In this document: piece after piece, positions 1-6,836 of the stretch
Numbering within the stretch: position 1 is the stretch's first letter
How the letters are laid out: each line of letters opens with the position of its first letter
DNA from: AcAMD-5 sp044343935
Lineage (GTDB): Bacteria > Actinomycetota > Actinomycetes > S36-B12 > UBA5976
NCBI GenBank assembly: GCA_044343935.1
Contig: JBIJDU010000037.1
Coordinates: 1 to 35,873 of the forward strand
DNA length: 35,873 bases
Direction: 5' to 3'
The notes under the pieces: model-generated
The model's input: only the letters and a program-made list of their open reading frames with translations
What the model was told of the DNA's origin: nothing
The model's database searches: none
Made by a program: the position numbers and the translations under genes

Positions 1-540
1 TCTATCTCAGATTCACCACTATTTATTGATGACTCAGCTAACTTAACCATGATGGAAATTAGGGCAAAAGCCAGACGATTAAAGCAGCGTCATAATTTGC
101 GATTAATCATCGTTGACTATCTCCAGCTGATGACTTCTGGTCGAAGAGTGGAATCAAGACAGCAAGAAGTATCAGAGTTCTCTCGCTCATTAAAACTCTT
201 GGCCAAAGAACTAGATATCCCAGTAATTGCGATCTCCCAGCTAAACCGTGGTCCAGAACAGCGAACCGATAAAAGACCACAACTTGCTGATCTTCGCGAA
301 TCTGGATCGCTGGAGCAAGATGCTGACATGGTGGTGTTAATTCACCGCGATGATGCTTATGATCGAGCTTCCCCTAAAAAGGGTGAAGCAGATTTAATTG
401 TGGCAAAACACCGAAATGGCCCAATGGCAAACATCGAAGTGGTATTCCAAGGCCACTACTCCCGCTTTGCGGATATGGCAAAGGATGTGCCAGAGCCATT
501 TAATCCAACTGAAACTGCGGCTGATAGAGATTTCGAGTAG
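1..540 (+). CDS. dnaB: Replicative DNA helicase DnaB, C-terminal part (partial, 5' end outside window)
   Basis: DnaB is the hexameric, ATP-driven replicative helicase that unwinds DNA ahead of the replisome. The frame is open from base 1, so the visible 179 codons are the end of the RecA-like C-terminal domain; the first in-frame ATG (49) is internal. Visible hallmarks are PLFIDDS, the Walker B strand LIIVDYLQLM, the sensor-like segment AISQLNRGPEQR, RPQLADLRESGSLEQDAD, and the final KHRNGP with the F-x-x-x-x-x-F/Y region characteristic of bacterial DnaB ends. The stop is TAG at 538-540. The next gene is convergent and starts 142 bases away, so dnaB ends its transcription unit here; I see no clear terminator hairpin after it. 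Identity is secure from the motifs. Confidence 0.97.
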   Translation, partial: SISDSPLFIDDSANLTMMEIRAKARRLKQRHNLRLIIVDYLQLMTSGRRVESRQQEVSEFSRSLKLLAKELDIPVIAISQLNRGPEQRTDKRPQLADLRESGSLEQDADMVVLIHRDDAYDRASPKKGEADLIVAKHRNGPMANIEVVFQGHYSRFADMAKDVPEPFNPTETAADRDFE

Positions 541-681
541 CTAGGTTTTGATCCGCTTCAGGTATTTACCAATCACAATAAAGTCGTCTATAAGTGTTGT
601 GAAATCTAACTTCTGCAGCGGAACTTAAGTTTTATTGATGTGTTTTAGTGAATACTTAGCAGAGTAAATCCTAGAAATTTT
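541..681. other. Convergent intergenic gap
   Basis: This 141-base AT-rich stretch separates the end of dnaB from the end of the opposing metallopeptidase gene. I see no good stem-loop with a T-run, no ORF and no RNA gene in it. Confidence 0.5.
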
Positions 682-1812
682 TCATTCCCAGCCACGCTTG
701 GTCATCTCGCTGTCAACTTCGTTATAAAACTGCTCTATCTCTTGCCCTGTAACTTCATGAAAAATCAGCGAAAAACTTGCCATTCCGGGTGGTTTAGGCT
801 TTTGATAAAGGGAAAGAAAGGCAGCAATCCCAAACCTTTCCACAAACAAATCAATTGCAACTTGACCTTTTGAGTAGGCACAATTTGCCTTGTCGGGCCA
901 TGGCGCATTTGGGATCATCTCTCTTATTTTTACTCCAACACAGGAGCGGCGAAGGTCAGGTCGATCGTATCTAAACCAGTCTTCAAGAATTTGTTCTGGC
1001 GTTAGCTTTGTGCCGCTGTTCGCCCAGTATGCATATCTAGCAATAGCATGAGCCCCACCTTCCCAAAGCCACTTGGGGTAATCACCATTTCCGCGACCAA
1101 TTCCAACTACTTCTCGTTGCCATTGATGGAATGCTTCGTGAATAAGTCCATTTTGTGCCTCAATTGAGGTTGCTGGTGCATGCGACTCAAAATCCGCATT
1201 AGGTCTGGTTATCACAGAATTTTCGCCGCAATTGGTCCAAATAGCATATCCACCAAGTGATAAGTTGTGTCTGGAGCACCCTTGCCGACTAATTTCGGCG
1301 TTCATCCAGTTAGCTGTATCAGGAACCAGGACAACAAGCTGTCGATTAATTGATGCACCCATTCCGGCGAGCCAGGCCAGGTGTTGGCTAAACACTTCAA
1401 ATAAATATTTATTTTTTGCACTCATCACCGGTGTTTCTGCTACGGTGAAAAAAGTTTTATCTTTTACCCTCGCACTGGAATAAGCTAATTTAAGTTGAGT
1501 TTCAAGTAGTGTATTTTGCCGAGGAAGTTCAGGTTGAGTAACAACACTATTGTCATTTAGTTTCTTGATCTGCCAAGTTAGTTTTTTCCCATTTTTCTTA
1601 CAAACAAAAGTCTTTTCATTTTTAACCACCTTTTTATTGGGTGTCGTGCAAACATTTCCAACTCTGATTTGCTCTTTTTGGTTTACTAGTGGAATCGAGC
1701 CACCAACTAACATCACCGCGGCGGCGGCAATACTAATGAATTTGTTCGCTGTGGCATTAAGGCCTAATGAGTCAGCTATCACCAATCCGACTTGGGAACA
1801 ATTTGAGCACAT
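682..1812 (-). CDS. Membrane-anchored or exported zinc metallopeptidase, HExxH...E type, with MCxxC N-terminus
   Basis: The 376-residue product begins MCSNCSQ, then has about 20 polar or neutral residues, a hydrophobic segment at about 25-43, and the short C-x15-C-x8-W domain (C55, C71, W80). A charged linker follows, then the catalytic region with HEAFH at 225-229 and WEGGA with Glu251, 22 residues further on. That arrangement fits a gluzincin-like site (two His and a downstream Glu binding zinc). Cysteines at 179 and 195 may form a disulfide outside the cell. The ATG at 1812 is chosen because GAGAG lies just upstream and the MCxxC start matches two other genes here. It lies 33 bases after the upstream peptidase gene on the same strand, so the two probably form an operon. 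The substrate is unknown, and I cannot assign a named peptidase family. Confidence 0.75.
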   Translation of the reverse strand: MCSNCSQVGLVIADSLGLNATANKFISIAAAAVMLVGGSIPLVNQKEQIRVGNVCTTPNKKVVKNEKTFVCKKNGKKLTWQIKKLNDNSVVTQPELPRQNTLLETQLKLAYSSARVKDKTFFTVAETPVMSAKNKYLFEVFSQHLAWLAGMGASINRQLVVLVPDTANWMNAEISRQGCSRHNLSLGGYAIWTNCGENSVITRPNADFESHAPATSIEAQNGLIHEAFHQWQREVVGIGRGNGDYPKWLWEGGAHAIARYAYWANSGTKLTPEQILEDWFRYDRPDLRRSCVGVKIREMIPNAPWPDKANCAYSKGQVAIDLFVERFGIAAFLSLYQKPKPPGMASFSLIFHEVTGQEIEQFYNEVDSEMTKRGWE

Positions 1813-1845
1813 AGATTCTCTCAGTTCGGTTAGTTACGGTAACCA

Positions 1846-3309
1846 TTATCCTTTAGTTATCCGTATTTGATCTAAATTTGCCACCTTTACCACTTCGATA
1901 GTTAGGCCAGCTATGGTGAGTTTATTTCCCTGGTAAAGCAATGGATCAGCAAACGGCTCTACCCGACAGCCAGGGACGCTCTGTTTTGTTCTGTCACTTG
2001 GCACTATTGGAATCAAGAAGTTCTCACCATGACCCAATTGGGCGTCGTACTCGTATACCAAAACACCGTTTTTATCCTTGGGCCCACAGGAAAATTTCGA
2101 TGACCTTCGCGACTCAATCATGATGGCTTTGGTGGTAGAGGTTGGAAGTATTGCCAATCGCACACCTGGTTTTCGTTCTATTAGTGGTACCAGAGTTAGC
2201 TCCAGTGTATTGATATCAGCAGCAGGTAAACAATAGACGTTTTCATCTGGCAGCCATTGCGCGATAAAACGCAGCCAACCACTTAAGTCTCTAGTAGGTC
2301 CATCTTGGCCACCCATTAAGTCAAGTGGATTAAACGGCGGTAGTTGCCCTCTAGATGATCCAACATGTGGCAGTCCAATGGCATGACCAAATTCATGCGC
2401 CCAATAAGACCAATACTCCGCTTGTGGGTGATCCATGAATACTCCAGGTGTGGCGAATGAAGCAATCCGACCTTCAGCTGTGCTTAATCTGGAAACAGCT
2501 TCGTCCCACGGAAAACCTTGAGAGGTTTCGGTGATGAAGGTTTGCCCTTTTGGCAGTAGGAAATTTACGGTCTGAATGTTGGAAAAATTAAATTCTGGAT
2601 CACTCGCCTGGATGGCATCAGTCCAAAGCTTTTCACCATTTGGTGCATCTCTGAGATTTACTGATCTCTCAATTGAGTATTGTGTTGACGGTTTTGGTAA
2701 TCGCACCCACGAATCGTGCAAAACCCACTCAACTTTAAATTTGCCATCACTAACATTTTCAAACCAGTCCGAAAGCAGGGCCATTTGATCTGTCACTCGA
2801 GGTTTGAAATTAGATTCACCAGGTAGATCGGGAAAGTCAATGGGAATTAATGCCCACTTTACCGTGCCAAACCGAGGCGTCATTGAATTGAAGGCGGGGA
2901 AGCCAGCACCAGTCATTCCTCGTGAATTACTGACCTCTCTAATTTTGCACAGTTCAACATTCTTGCTTGGGATAGATGGATTCTGGTATTGGATCTGTTC
3001 GGCTGGTTTCTGATCTGGCTCCTTCGGCGTTGTAGTTGACGGTTGCGATACATTTTTATTCCGCACCTTCCAAATTAATTTCTTCCCACTCTTTTTACAT
3101 ACAAAAGTTTTTTCACCCTTTACCACTTTTTGGTTTGGCTTAACACAAACTGCCCCAGCTTTAACTTGTGTAGTTGGGTTAACAAGTGGTGTCACCACCC
3201 CAAACAGCATTACCGTAGCCGCACTAATTGCAATGACTTTGCTCGTGAGCGGATCTAGCCCAACGGATTCTGCCGCTGCGATTGAGCTCTGCGCACAACT
3301 AACACACAT
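1846..3309 (-). CDS. Exported M6-like metallopeptidase with MCxxC N-terminus
   Basis: With the start at 3309 the product is 487 residues. The longer frame (3327) is less likely because GGAGG sits 7 bases upstream of the 3309 ATG and because the protein then begins MCVSCAQ, like its relatives. Order: polar N-terminal 24 residues with C2 and C5, hydrophobic segment about 25-43, small domain (C55, C71, W80, the same positions as in its neighbour), Pro/Thr-rich linker to about 115, and a catalytic domain. HEFGHAIGLPH at 305-315 gives the HExxHxxGxxH zinc site, and a Met-turn-like DLMGG lies near 330-334. The layout resembles M6 (immune inhibitor A-like) peptidases or metzincins. The C-terminal 130 residues (IPTS..TKAI.IESRR, then LVYEYD) resemble those of the peptidase at 33531. 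First gene of a probable two-gene operon. Confidence 0.8.
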   Translation of the reverse strand: MCVSCAQSSIAAAESVGLDPLTSKVIAISAATVMLFGVVTPLVNPTTQVKAGAVCVKPNQKVVKGEKTFVCKKSGKKLIWKVRNKNVSQPSTTTPKEPDQKPAEQIQYQNPSIPSKNVELCKIREVSNSRGMTGAGFPAFNSMTPRFGTVKWALIPIDFPDLPGESNFKPRVTDQMALLSDWFENVSDGKFKVEWVLHDSWVRLPKPSTQYSIERSVNLRDAPNGEKLWTDAIQASDPEFNFSNIQTVNFLLPKGQTFITETSQGFPWDEAVSRLSTAEGRIASFATPGVFMDHPQAEYWSYWAHEFGHAIGLPHVGSSRGQLPPFNPLDLMGGQDGPTRDLSGWLRFIAQWLPDENVYCLPAADINTLELTLVPLIERKPGVRLAILPTSTTKAIMIESRRSSKFSCGPKDKNGVLVYEYDAQLGHGENFLIPIVPSDRTKQSVPGCRVEPFADPLLYQGNKLTIAGLTIEVVKVANLDQIRITKG

Positions 3310-3336
3310 AAATCCTCCGGCAGTCACCTTTGCATA

Positions 3337-3366
3337 ACAGTAAAGTTAAGGTCAAGGAATAATCAA
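3337..3366 (-). promoter_or_regulatory. Putative promoter of the 3309 peptidase gene
   Basis: On the minus strand TTGATT (3361-3366) is separated by 18 bases from TACTGT (3337-3342), which is followed by a short leader with GGAGG before the ATG at 3309. The fit to a sigma-70-type promoter is reasonable but not tested. Confidence 0.4.
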
Positions 3367-3383
3367 GATATTTACGAATTTTG

Positions 3384-3743
3384 TTATAACTTAACTAAAC
3401 AAAAAGGAATACCAACAAGATCAGCGCACACCCAGAACGTCTCTGCGCTTGATTTTGCGAGCAATTTTCCACCTAGTTTCTCGACTTCAATCAAGGCTGC
3501 AGCTAAGTCATCAACTCGAATGTCAATATGGAGGTGAATCGGAATATCTAGATCTGGCCAAGTAGGAGACTTGAAGTTTTCATCTAGTTGAAAAGCGATG
3601 CCTGGCTGATTAGGTGAAACACCAATTACTACCCACTCGGGTTCGCTCTGCACGGTGATGTAATTTAAAAGTTGAGCATAAAATGAAGCTAGTTCTTGTG
3701 GATTTGGACAACTAATCACAAGTCCATGCCAGGTGCCAATCAT
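3384..3743 (-). CDS. VOC-superfamily (glyoxalase/bleomycin-resistance-like) protein
   Basis: A 119-residue cytoplasmic protein with the vicinal-oxygen-chelate pattern: an N-terminal strand MIGTWHGLVISCPNP, a helix ELASFYAQLLNY, a mid strand WVVIGVSPNQPGIAFQL, then HLHIDIRVDDLAAALIEVEKLGGKLL and a last strand WVCADLVGIPFCLVKL. These are two beta-alpha-beta-beta-beta modules. The family includes lyases, dioxygenases and drug-binding proteins; the sequence does not say which. The putative metal ligands of true glyoxalase I are not obvious, so a catalytic role is uncertain. The start at 3743 is supported by TAGCCT exactly 6 bases upstream, pointing to a leaderless mRNA. It is divergent from the TipAS-like gene with 54 bases between starts. 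Confidence 0.82.
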   Translation of the reverse strand: MIGTWHGLVISCPNPQELASFYAQLLNYITVQSEPEWVVIGVSPNQPGIAFQLDENFKSPTWPDLDIPIHLHIDIRVDDLAAALIEVEKLGGKLLAKSSAETFWVCADLVGIPFCLVKL

Positions 3744-3749
3744 TACTTA

Positions 3750-3755
3750 AGGCTA
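3750..3755 (-). promoter_or_regulatory. -10 box placing the mRNA start at the ATG (leaderless)
   Basis: Minus-strand TAGCCT followed by 6 bases and the ATG at 3743. No Shine-Dalgarno-like sequence is present, which fits a leaderless transcript. Confidence 0.45.
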
Positions 3756-3785
3756 GCAGCAGTAGGGCTGCGGGACAAATGCCTT

Positions 3786-3791
3786 TAGACT
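3786..3791 (+). promoter_or_regulatory. -10 box placing the mRNA start at the GTG (leaderless)
   Basis: TAGACT followed by 6 bases and the GTG at 3798, the mirror arrangement of the divergent gene's box. No Shine-Dalgarno-like sequence is seen. Confidence 0.45.
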
Positions 3792-3797
3792 TTAATC

Positions 3798-4133
3798 GTG
3801 CAGCCAAGTTATCACTCGTCGCAATACCAGAACAACTACACCAAAGAACAGAACCAACAATTCACCGAACAATTCAGTTTAATCATCGGGCGATTTCAAG
3901 AGTTAATGTTGCAAGGTATTCCCCATACCAGCGATGAAGCACAAGCGGCAGTGAAAGCCCAATATGACTTCACTTGTCAATTCTGGCAACCTAACCGAGA
4001 TGCTTTTAAATCATTAGCGATGACTTATATCTTGCCTACTGAATACAGCAAGTATTACCAGAGTTTAGGTGAAGGTTTGAGTCAGTATGTTTATGATGCG
4101 ATTTGTTTTTGGTCAGATAAATATCTGGACTAA
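3798..4133 (+). CDS. Stand-alone TipAS-like antibiotic-recognition domain protein
   Basis: A 111-residue all-helical protein resembling the C-terminal drug-binding half of the MerR-family regulator TipA. The matching features are the Tyr/Gln-rich opening, the helix with F..Q..LI..F..LM..GI, the HTSDEAQAAVKAQYDFTCQFW helix pair and the end LGEGLSQYVYDAICFWSDKYL. TipAS domains bind thiopeptide-like and other amphipathic compounds. No MerR DNA-binding domain precedes it: the frame upstream is not coding and the GTG at 3798 sits 6 bases after TAGACT. It is therefore a lone binding domain, perhaps a drug-sequestering protein paired with the divergent VOC gene. Its stop overlaps the stop of the opposing peptidase gene by 3 bases. 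Function is inferred from the fold family only. Confidence 0.75.
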   Translation: MQPSYHSSQYQNNYTKEQNQQFTEQFSLIIGRFQELMLQGIPHTSDEAQAAVKAQYDFTCQFWQPNRDAFKSLAMTYILPTEYSKYYQSLGEGLSQYVYDAICFWSDKYLD

Positions 4134-5848
4134 TTGCTAATTCGCACTACATCACCATTGGCGCCGCTAGAAACCACTTCAATCTGCACATTTCCAACTT
4201 TGATCTTGTCGCCTGGCCGAAGCGGCGCATCGTGAAATTGCGGATGAGATGATCCTGGACGCCGCTGAGTTTGATAGCCACCCTTGATGCTCTGCACCGT
4301 TAGATCAACTTTATAGACCAATAACCCTTGGTTAGTTGCCGCCACTTGGTCATATCCACCATTTCGTCTAACTTCCATCACAATTACTTGAGTTTCGGAA
4401 AGTTTCACCACGGCAGACTTAACATCATTATTGCGCTGATTAAGTGGATTGATGGTTACCTCAACCGGGGTAGCAAGTTGAGCGGTGGTGAAGCATTTAA
4501 CCTGATCATCGGTTAACCAACCTTGGATGTATCGATTCCAACTATTTAGCTCAAGTAAATTACCCCAGTTATTCGACATGATGTCCCAATCGCCATAAAC
4601 ATTGGCATTAGGTTCAATGGTGTAAAGGTCATAGATACCAAATAGATGACCAGTTTCATGCGCCATCCATTGCCAAGCTTTGGTGCCATTTTGTTGATAG
4701 GCATCTGCACCAGAGATGGTGCCATTTTTTACGGCACCATCATTTGTGGTAAATCTACTTGGAAATGCTGGTCCGTAAGCAATTAGGCTCCAGGGAATCT
4801 CTTGTGGTGAAAGTACATAGACCACATCGAATTGGGAATAGTCCACCACTGAATCAGCTGAGGCAAGTGCGGCACGGTAATAACCACCTGGGTCACCGGC
4901 ATTCCAAGTGCCAAGTTTGAATGTTGCCGGATCAAAGTTAGCGCGGTGCCAAGTAGCTAAAGTTTTAAAATCAAAACTGACTAAGTTATTTGATATTGCC
5001 TTAAAGTAATTATTCATATCGGTTGCCATCTGATAAAAAACGTCGGCTGGATTTCCAACACCAGGCAATGCTGTGAAATCTATCGGCAAAATAAGTGCTC
5101 TAACAACACCTTTTGAGGTGAGCCGGTCGGTGGATTTGGGAAACCCAACATTCATCCCAGGATTTCCGTTTCCATCTCTTAATTGGCATGCTGAGGTTGG
5201 GGTAAATGGTGCACTAGTTATAGTGCGATCAATTAAAGTAACAGTAAAAAATCCAACTGAATTAGGCAGCAATCCAGTAAAACTGACTTTCCCAGTGTTA
5301 TCAACAACTAAGGAATAAGTGCGCCTGCCAAAATCTCGACTATTGCCATTTGGTTCAACGGTATCAAGCGCATAGCTACCAGTAGTAATGGAAATATAAA
5401 TAGTGCCATCTGAGTTGTTACCCGGTTGCCATCGCCACTCTTCACCAGTTTTCCGTAACCAAACCCCCGGGGTGATAAGGGCTTGCCGGGAATTTGCTGG
5501 GTGATGCACCCAGAGTTTTAAATTCGCAGTTGAGGGTGATGGCGTAATTGAGTTTGGTAGCTCAACACTTTTTTCGCCACCACTTCCAGCACCACCCGTG
5601 TAAATTGCCAGCTTATTCGCGGGCACAATTGGGTTAGCTGGGCTGATTGGATTAGTAGGTTTACTTGATTTGATTTGCCAGCGATATTTAGTTCCGCTTT
5701 TCTTGCAAACAAAAGTCTTGCCACCAGATTTAATCTGCTTTACTGCCGGCTGACAGACACCACCGGCTTTAATTGGGGCAGCAACAGCATTGCTTGGCAG
5801 CGCTAGTGATAAAACTAAGGCAGCAATTAGTGACTTAACTAATTTCAA
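4130..5848 (-). CDS. Large secreted M6-like metallopeptidase with C-x15-C-x8-W domain
   Basis: 572 residues starting from TTG at 5848, which has GGGGGAT 4 bases upstream. A normal signal peptide (MKLVKS, hydrophobic core, cleavage near AVAA at about 24) leads into the small domain (C32, C48, W57), then a Pro/Asn linker. A beta-rich region at about 90-215, in which VEPNGNSRDF and TGKVSFTGLLP suggest a carbohydrate- or Ig-like fold, precedes the peptidase domain. The zinc motif is HETGHLFGIYD at 397-407, with a Met-turn-like DIMSNNW near 422-428. The HExxHxxGxxD pattern is typical of M6 domains with Asp in the third-ligand position. The C-terminus (LVYKVD, DAPLRPGDKIKVGNVQIEVV) matches the tail of the other M6-like proteins in this window. 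It would act outside the cell on unknown protein substrates. It lies 50 bases downstream of hspR but has its own likely promoter. Confidence 0.82.
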   Translation of the reverse strand: MKLVKSLIAALVLSLALPSNAVAAPIKAGGVCQPAVKQIKSGGKTFVCKKSGTKYRWQIKSSKPTNPISPANPIVPANKLAIYTGGAGSGGEKSVELPNSITPSPSTANLKLWVHHPANSRQALITPGVWLRKTGEEWRWQPGNNSDGTIYISITTGSYALDTVEPNGNSRDFGRRTYSLVVDNTGKVSFTGLLPNSVGFFTVTLIDRTITSAPFTPTSACQLRDGNGNPGMNVGFPKSTDRLTSKGVVRALILPIDFTALPGVGNPADVFYQMATDMNNYFKAISNNLVSFDFKTLATWHRANFDPATFKLGTWNAGDPGGYYRAALASADSVVDYSQFDVVYVLSPQEIPWSLIAYGPAFPSRFTTNDGAVKNGTISGADAYQQNGTKAWQWMAHETGHLFGIYDLYTIEPNANVYGDWDIMSNNWGNLLELNSWNRYIQGWLTDDQVKCFTTAQLATPVEVTINPLNQRNNDVKSAVVKLSETQVIVMEVRRNGGYDQVAATNQGLLVYKVDLTVQSIKGGYQTQRRPGSSHPQFHDAPLRPGDKIKVGNVQIEVVSSGANGDVVRISN

Positions 5849-5868
5849 GAATCCCCCAATAGTGGGGT

Positions 5869-5898
5869 AATTTAACTATTGGAATTGATTTAGGTCAA
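5869..5898 (-). promoter_or_regulatory. Putative promoter of the 5848 peptidase gene
   Basis: On the minus strand TTGACC (5893-5898), an 18-base spacer and TAAATT (5869-5874) lie between the hspR stop and the TTG start, followed by GGGGG as ribosome-binding site. A small CCCCA/TGGGG stem (5853-5866) sits over the mRNA start and RBS. Confidence 0.45.
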
Positions 5899-6252
5899 TT
5901 ACCGACGAGGCCGATATACCGCAAGTTTGGTGTTTCGGTCTTTATGTTCAAAGTCATTTAATCGCTCAGTAATCATTGCTAATTGAGTCTTAAGCTCTCC
6001 CACTTCTTGATTAAGCGCAATAATGCGCTTAATCCCTTCATGGTTCACCCCTTCTTTAACTAGCGCTGCCACATATCGAGCCAGCGCGATATCACGTAGT
6101 GAATAAAGGCGCTGCCGGCCAGATCTAGATGGTGAAACTAATCCCATTTTGTCGTAATGCCGAAGTGTTTGCGGATGCATTTCTGCCATTTCAGCAGCAA
6201 CAGAGATTACATATGCTGGGGTGTTCTCATCTTGTGGCACCCCGTAACGCAT
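5899..6252 (-). CDS. hspR: MerR-family heat-shock repressor HspR
   Basis: HspR represses the dnaK operon by binding HAIR inverted repeats, with DnaK as corepressor. The 117-residue product has a MerR-type winged helix-turn-helix at about 14-85: YVISVAAEMAEMHPQTLRHYD, GLVSPSRS, then RQRLYSLRDIALARYVAAL and KEGVNHEGIKRII. A coiled-coil-like tail (VGELKTQLAMITERLNDFEHK) and a basic end follow. The ATG at 6252 overlaps the grpE stop (TAATG), so translation is probably coupled. Actinobacterial operons usually carry dnaJ between grpE and hspR; here it is absent. A matching operator is found at 8751-8771, so the autoregulatory loop is complete in this window. Confidence 0.95.
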   Translation of the reverse strand: MRYGVPQDENTPAYVISVAAEMAEMHPQTLRHYDKMGLVSPSRSGRQRLYSLRDIALARYVAALVKEGVNHEGIKRIIALNQEVGELKTQLAMITERLNDFEHKDRNTKLAVYRPRR

Positions 6253-6836
6253 TAGTTTGCTTCCTCAACTAAATCAGCATCTTGATTAACCGAATTTATT
6301 GGTTCTGCCACAACCACTTGCGCAGGCCTAATTAATTTATCGCCCCGGCGATAACCCTTTCGCAGCACAGTTGCTACCGATGGCACGGTGAAGTTTTCTG
6401 ATTCAATCAACTGTAGTGCTTCATGTTCGGCTGGATTAAATTCATCACCAACTGCACCGGCTGGGGTGAGGTTAAATCGCTCCATCACTTTTGCTAAGTT
6501 GTCAGCAACAGCTTGAAATCCGCCAGACAGCTCTTCGTGCTCGCGAGCCCGATCAATATCATCCAAAATAGGTAATAGTTGCTCTAGTACCGCAGCAATT
6601 GCTAGATCTTTAATTAACTCACGATCGCGCTCAACTCGTTTGCGGTAATTGGCATATTCGGCCGTAATGCGCTGTAGATCAGCAGTTAACTCTGCAACTT
6701 GATCTGAAACAACATCGTCAGATGAAGCAGCGGGGGCCGAAGCCCCCGCTCTAACTTCACCAGTTTCTGGATCTATTCGACGTTTGTCAGTTACCTTGAT
6801 GCCGTCTGTTTCACCGGTTAGGTTTTCTTCACTCAC
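6252..6836 (-). CDS. grpE: Nucleotide exchange factor GrpE
   Basis: GrpE dimers release ADP from DnaK and reset the chaperone cycle in the cytoplasm. The 194-residue protein has an acidic, poorly ordered N-terminus, a long coiled coil from about 45 (VAELTADLQRITAEYANYRKRVERD), the four-helix region LLPILDDIDRAREHEE, and the beta domain with FNPAEHEAL, VLRKGYRRGDKLIRPAQVVV near the end. The start is GTG at 6836, overlapping the dnaK stop (GTGA); the stop overlaps the hspR ATG. All three genes are thus tightly coupled in one operon. The length is ordinary for actinobacterial GrpE. Confidence 0.96.
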   Translation of the reverse strand: MSEENLTGETDGIKVTDKRRIDPETGEVRAGASAPAASSDDVVSDQVAELTADLQRITAEYANYRKRVERDRELIKDLAIAAVLEQLLPILDDIDRAREHEELSGGFQAVADNLAKVMERFNLTPAGAVGDEFNPAEHEALQLIESENFTVPSVATVLRKGYRRGDKLIRPAQVVVAEPINSVNQDADLVEEAN

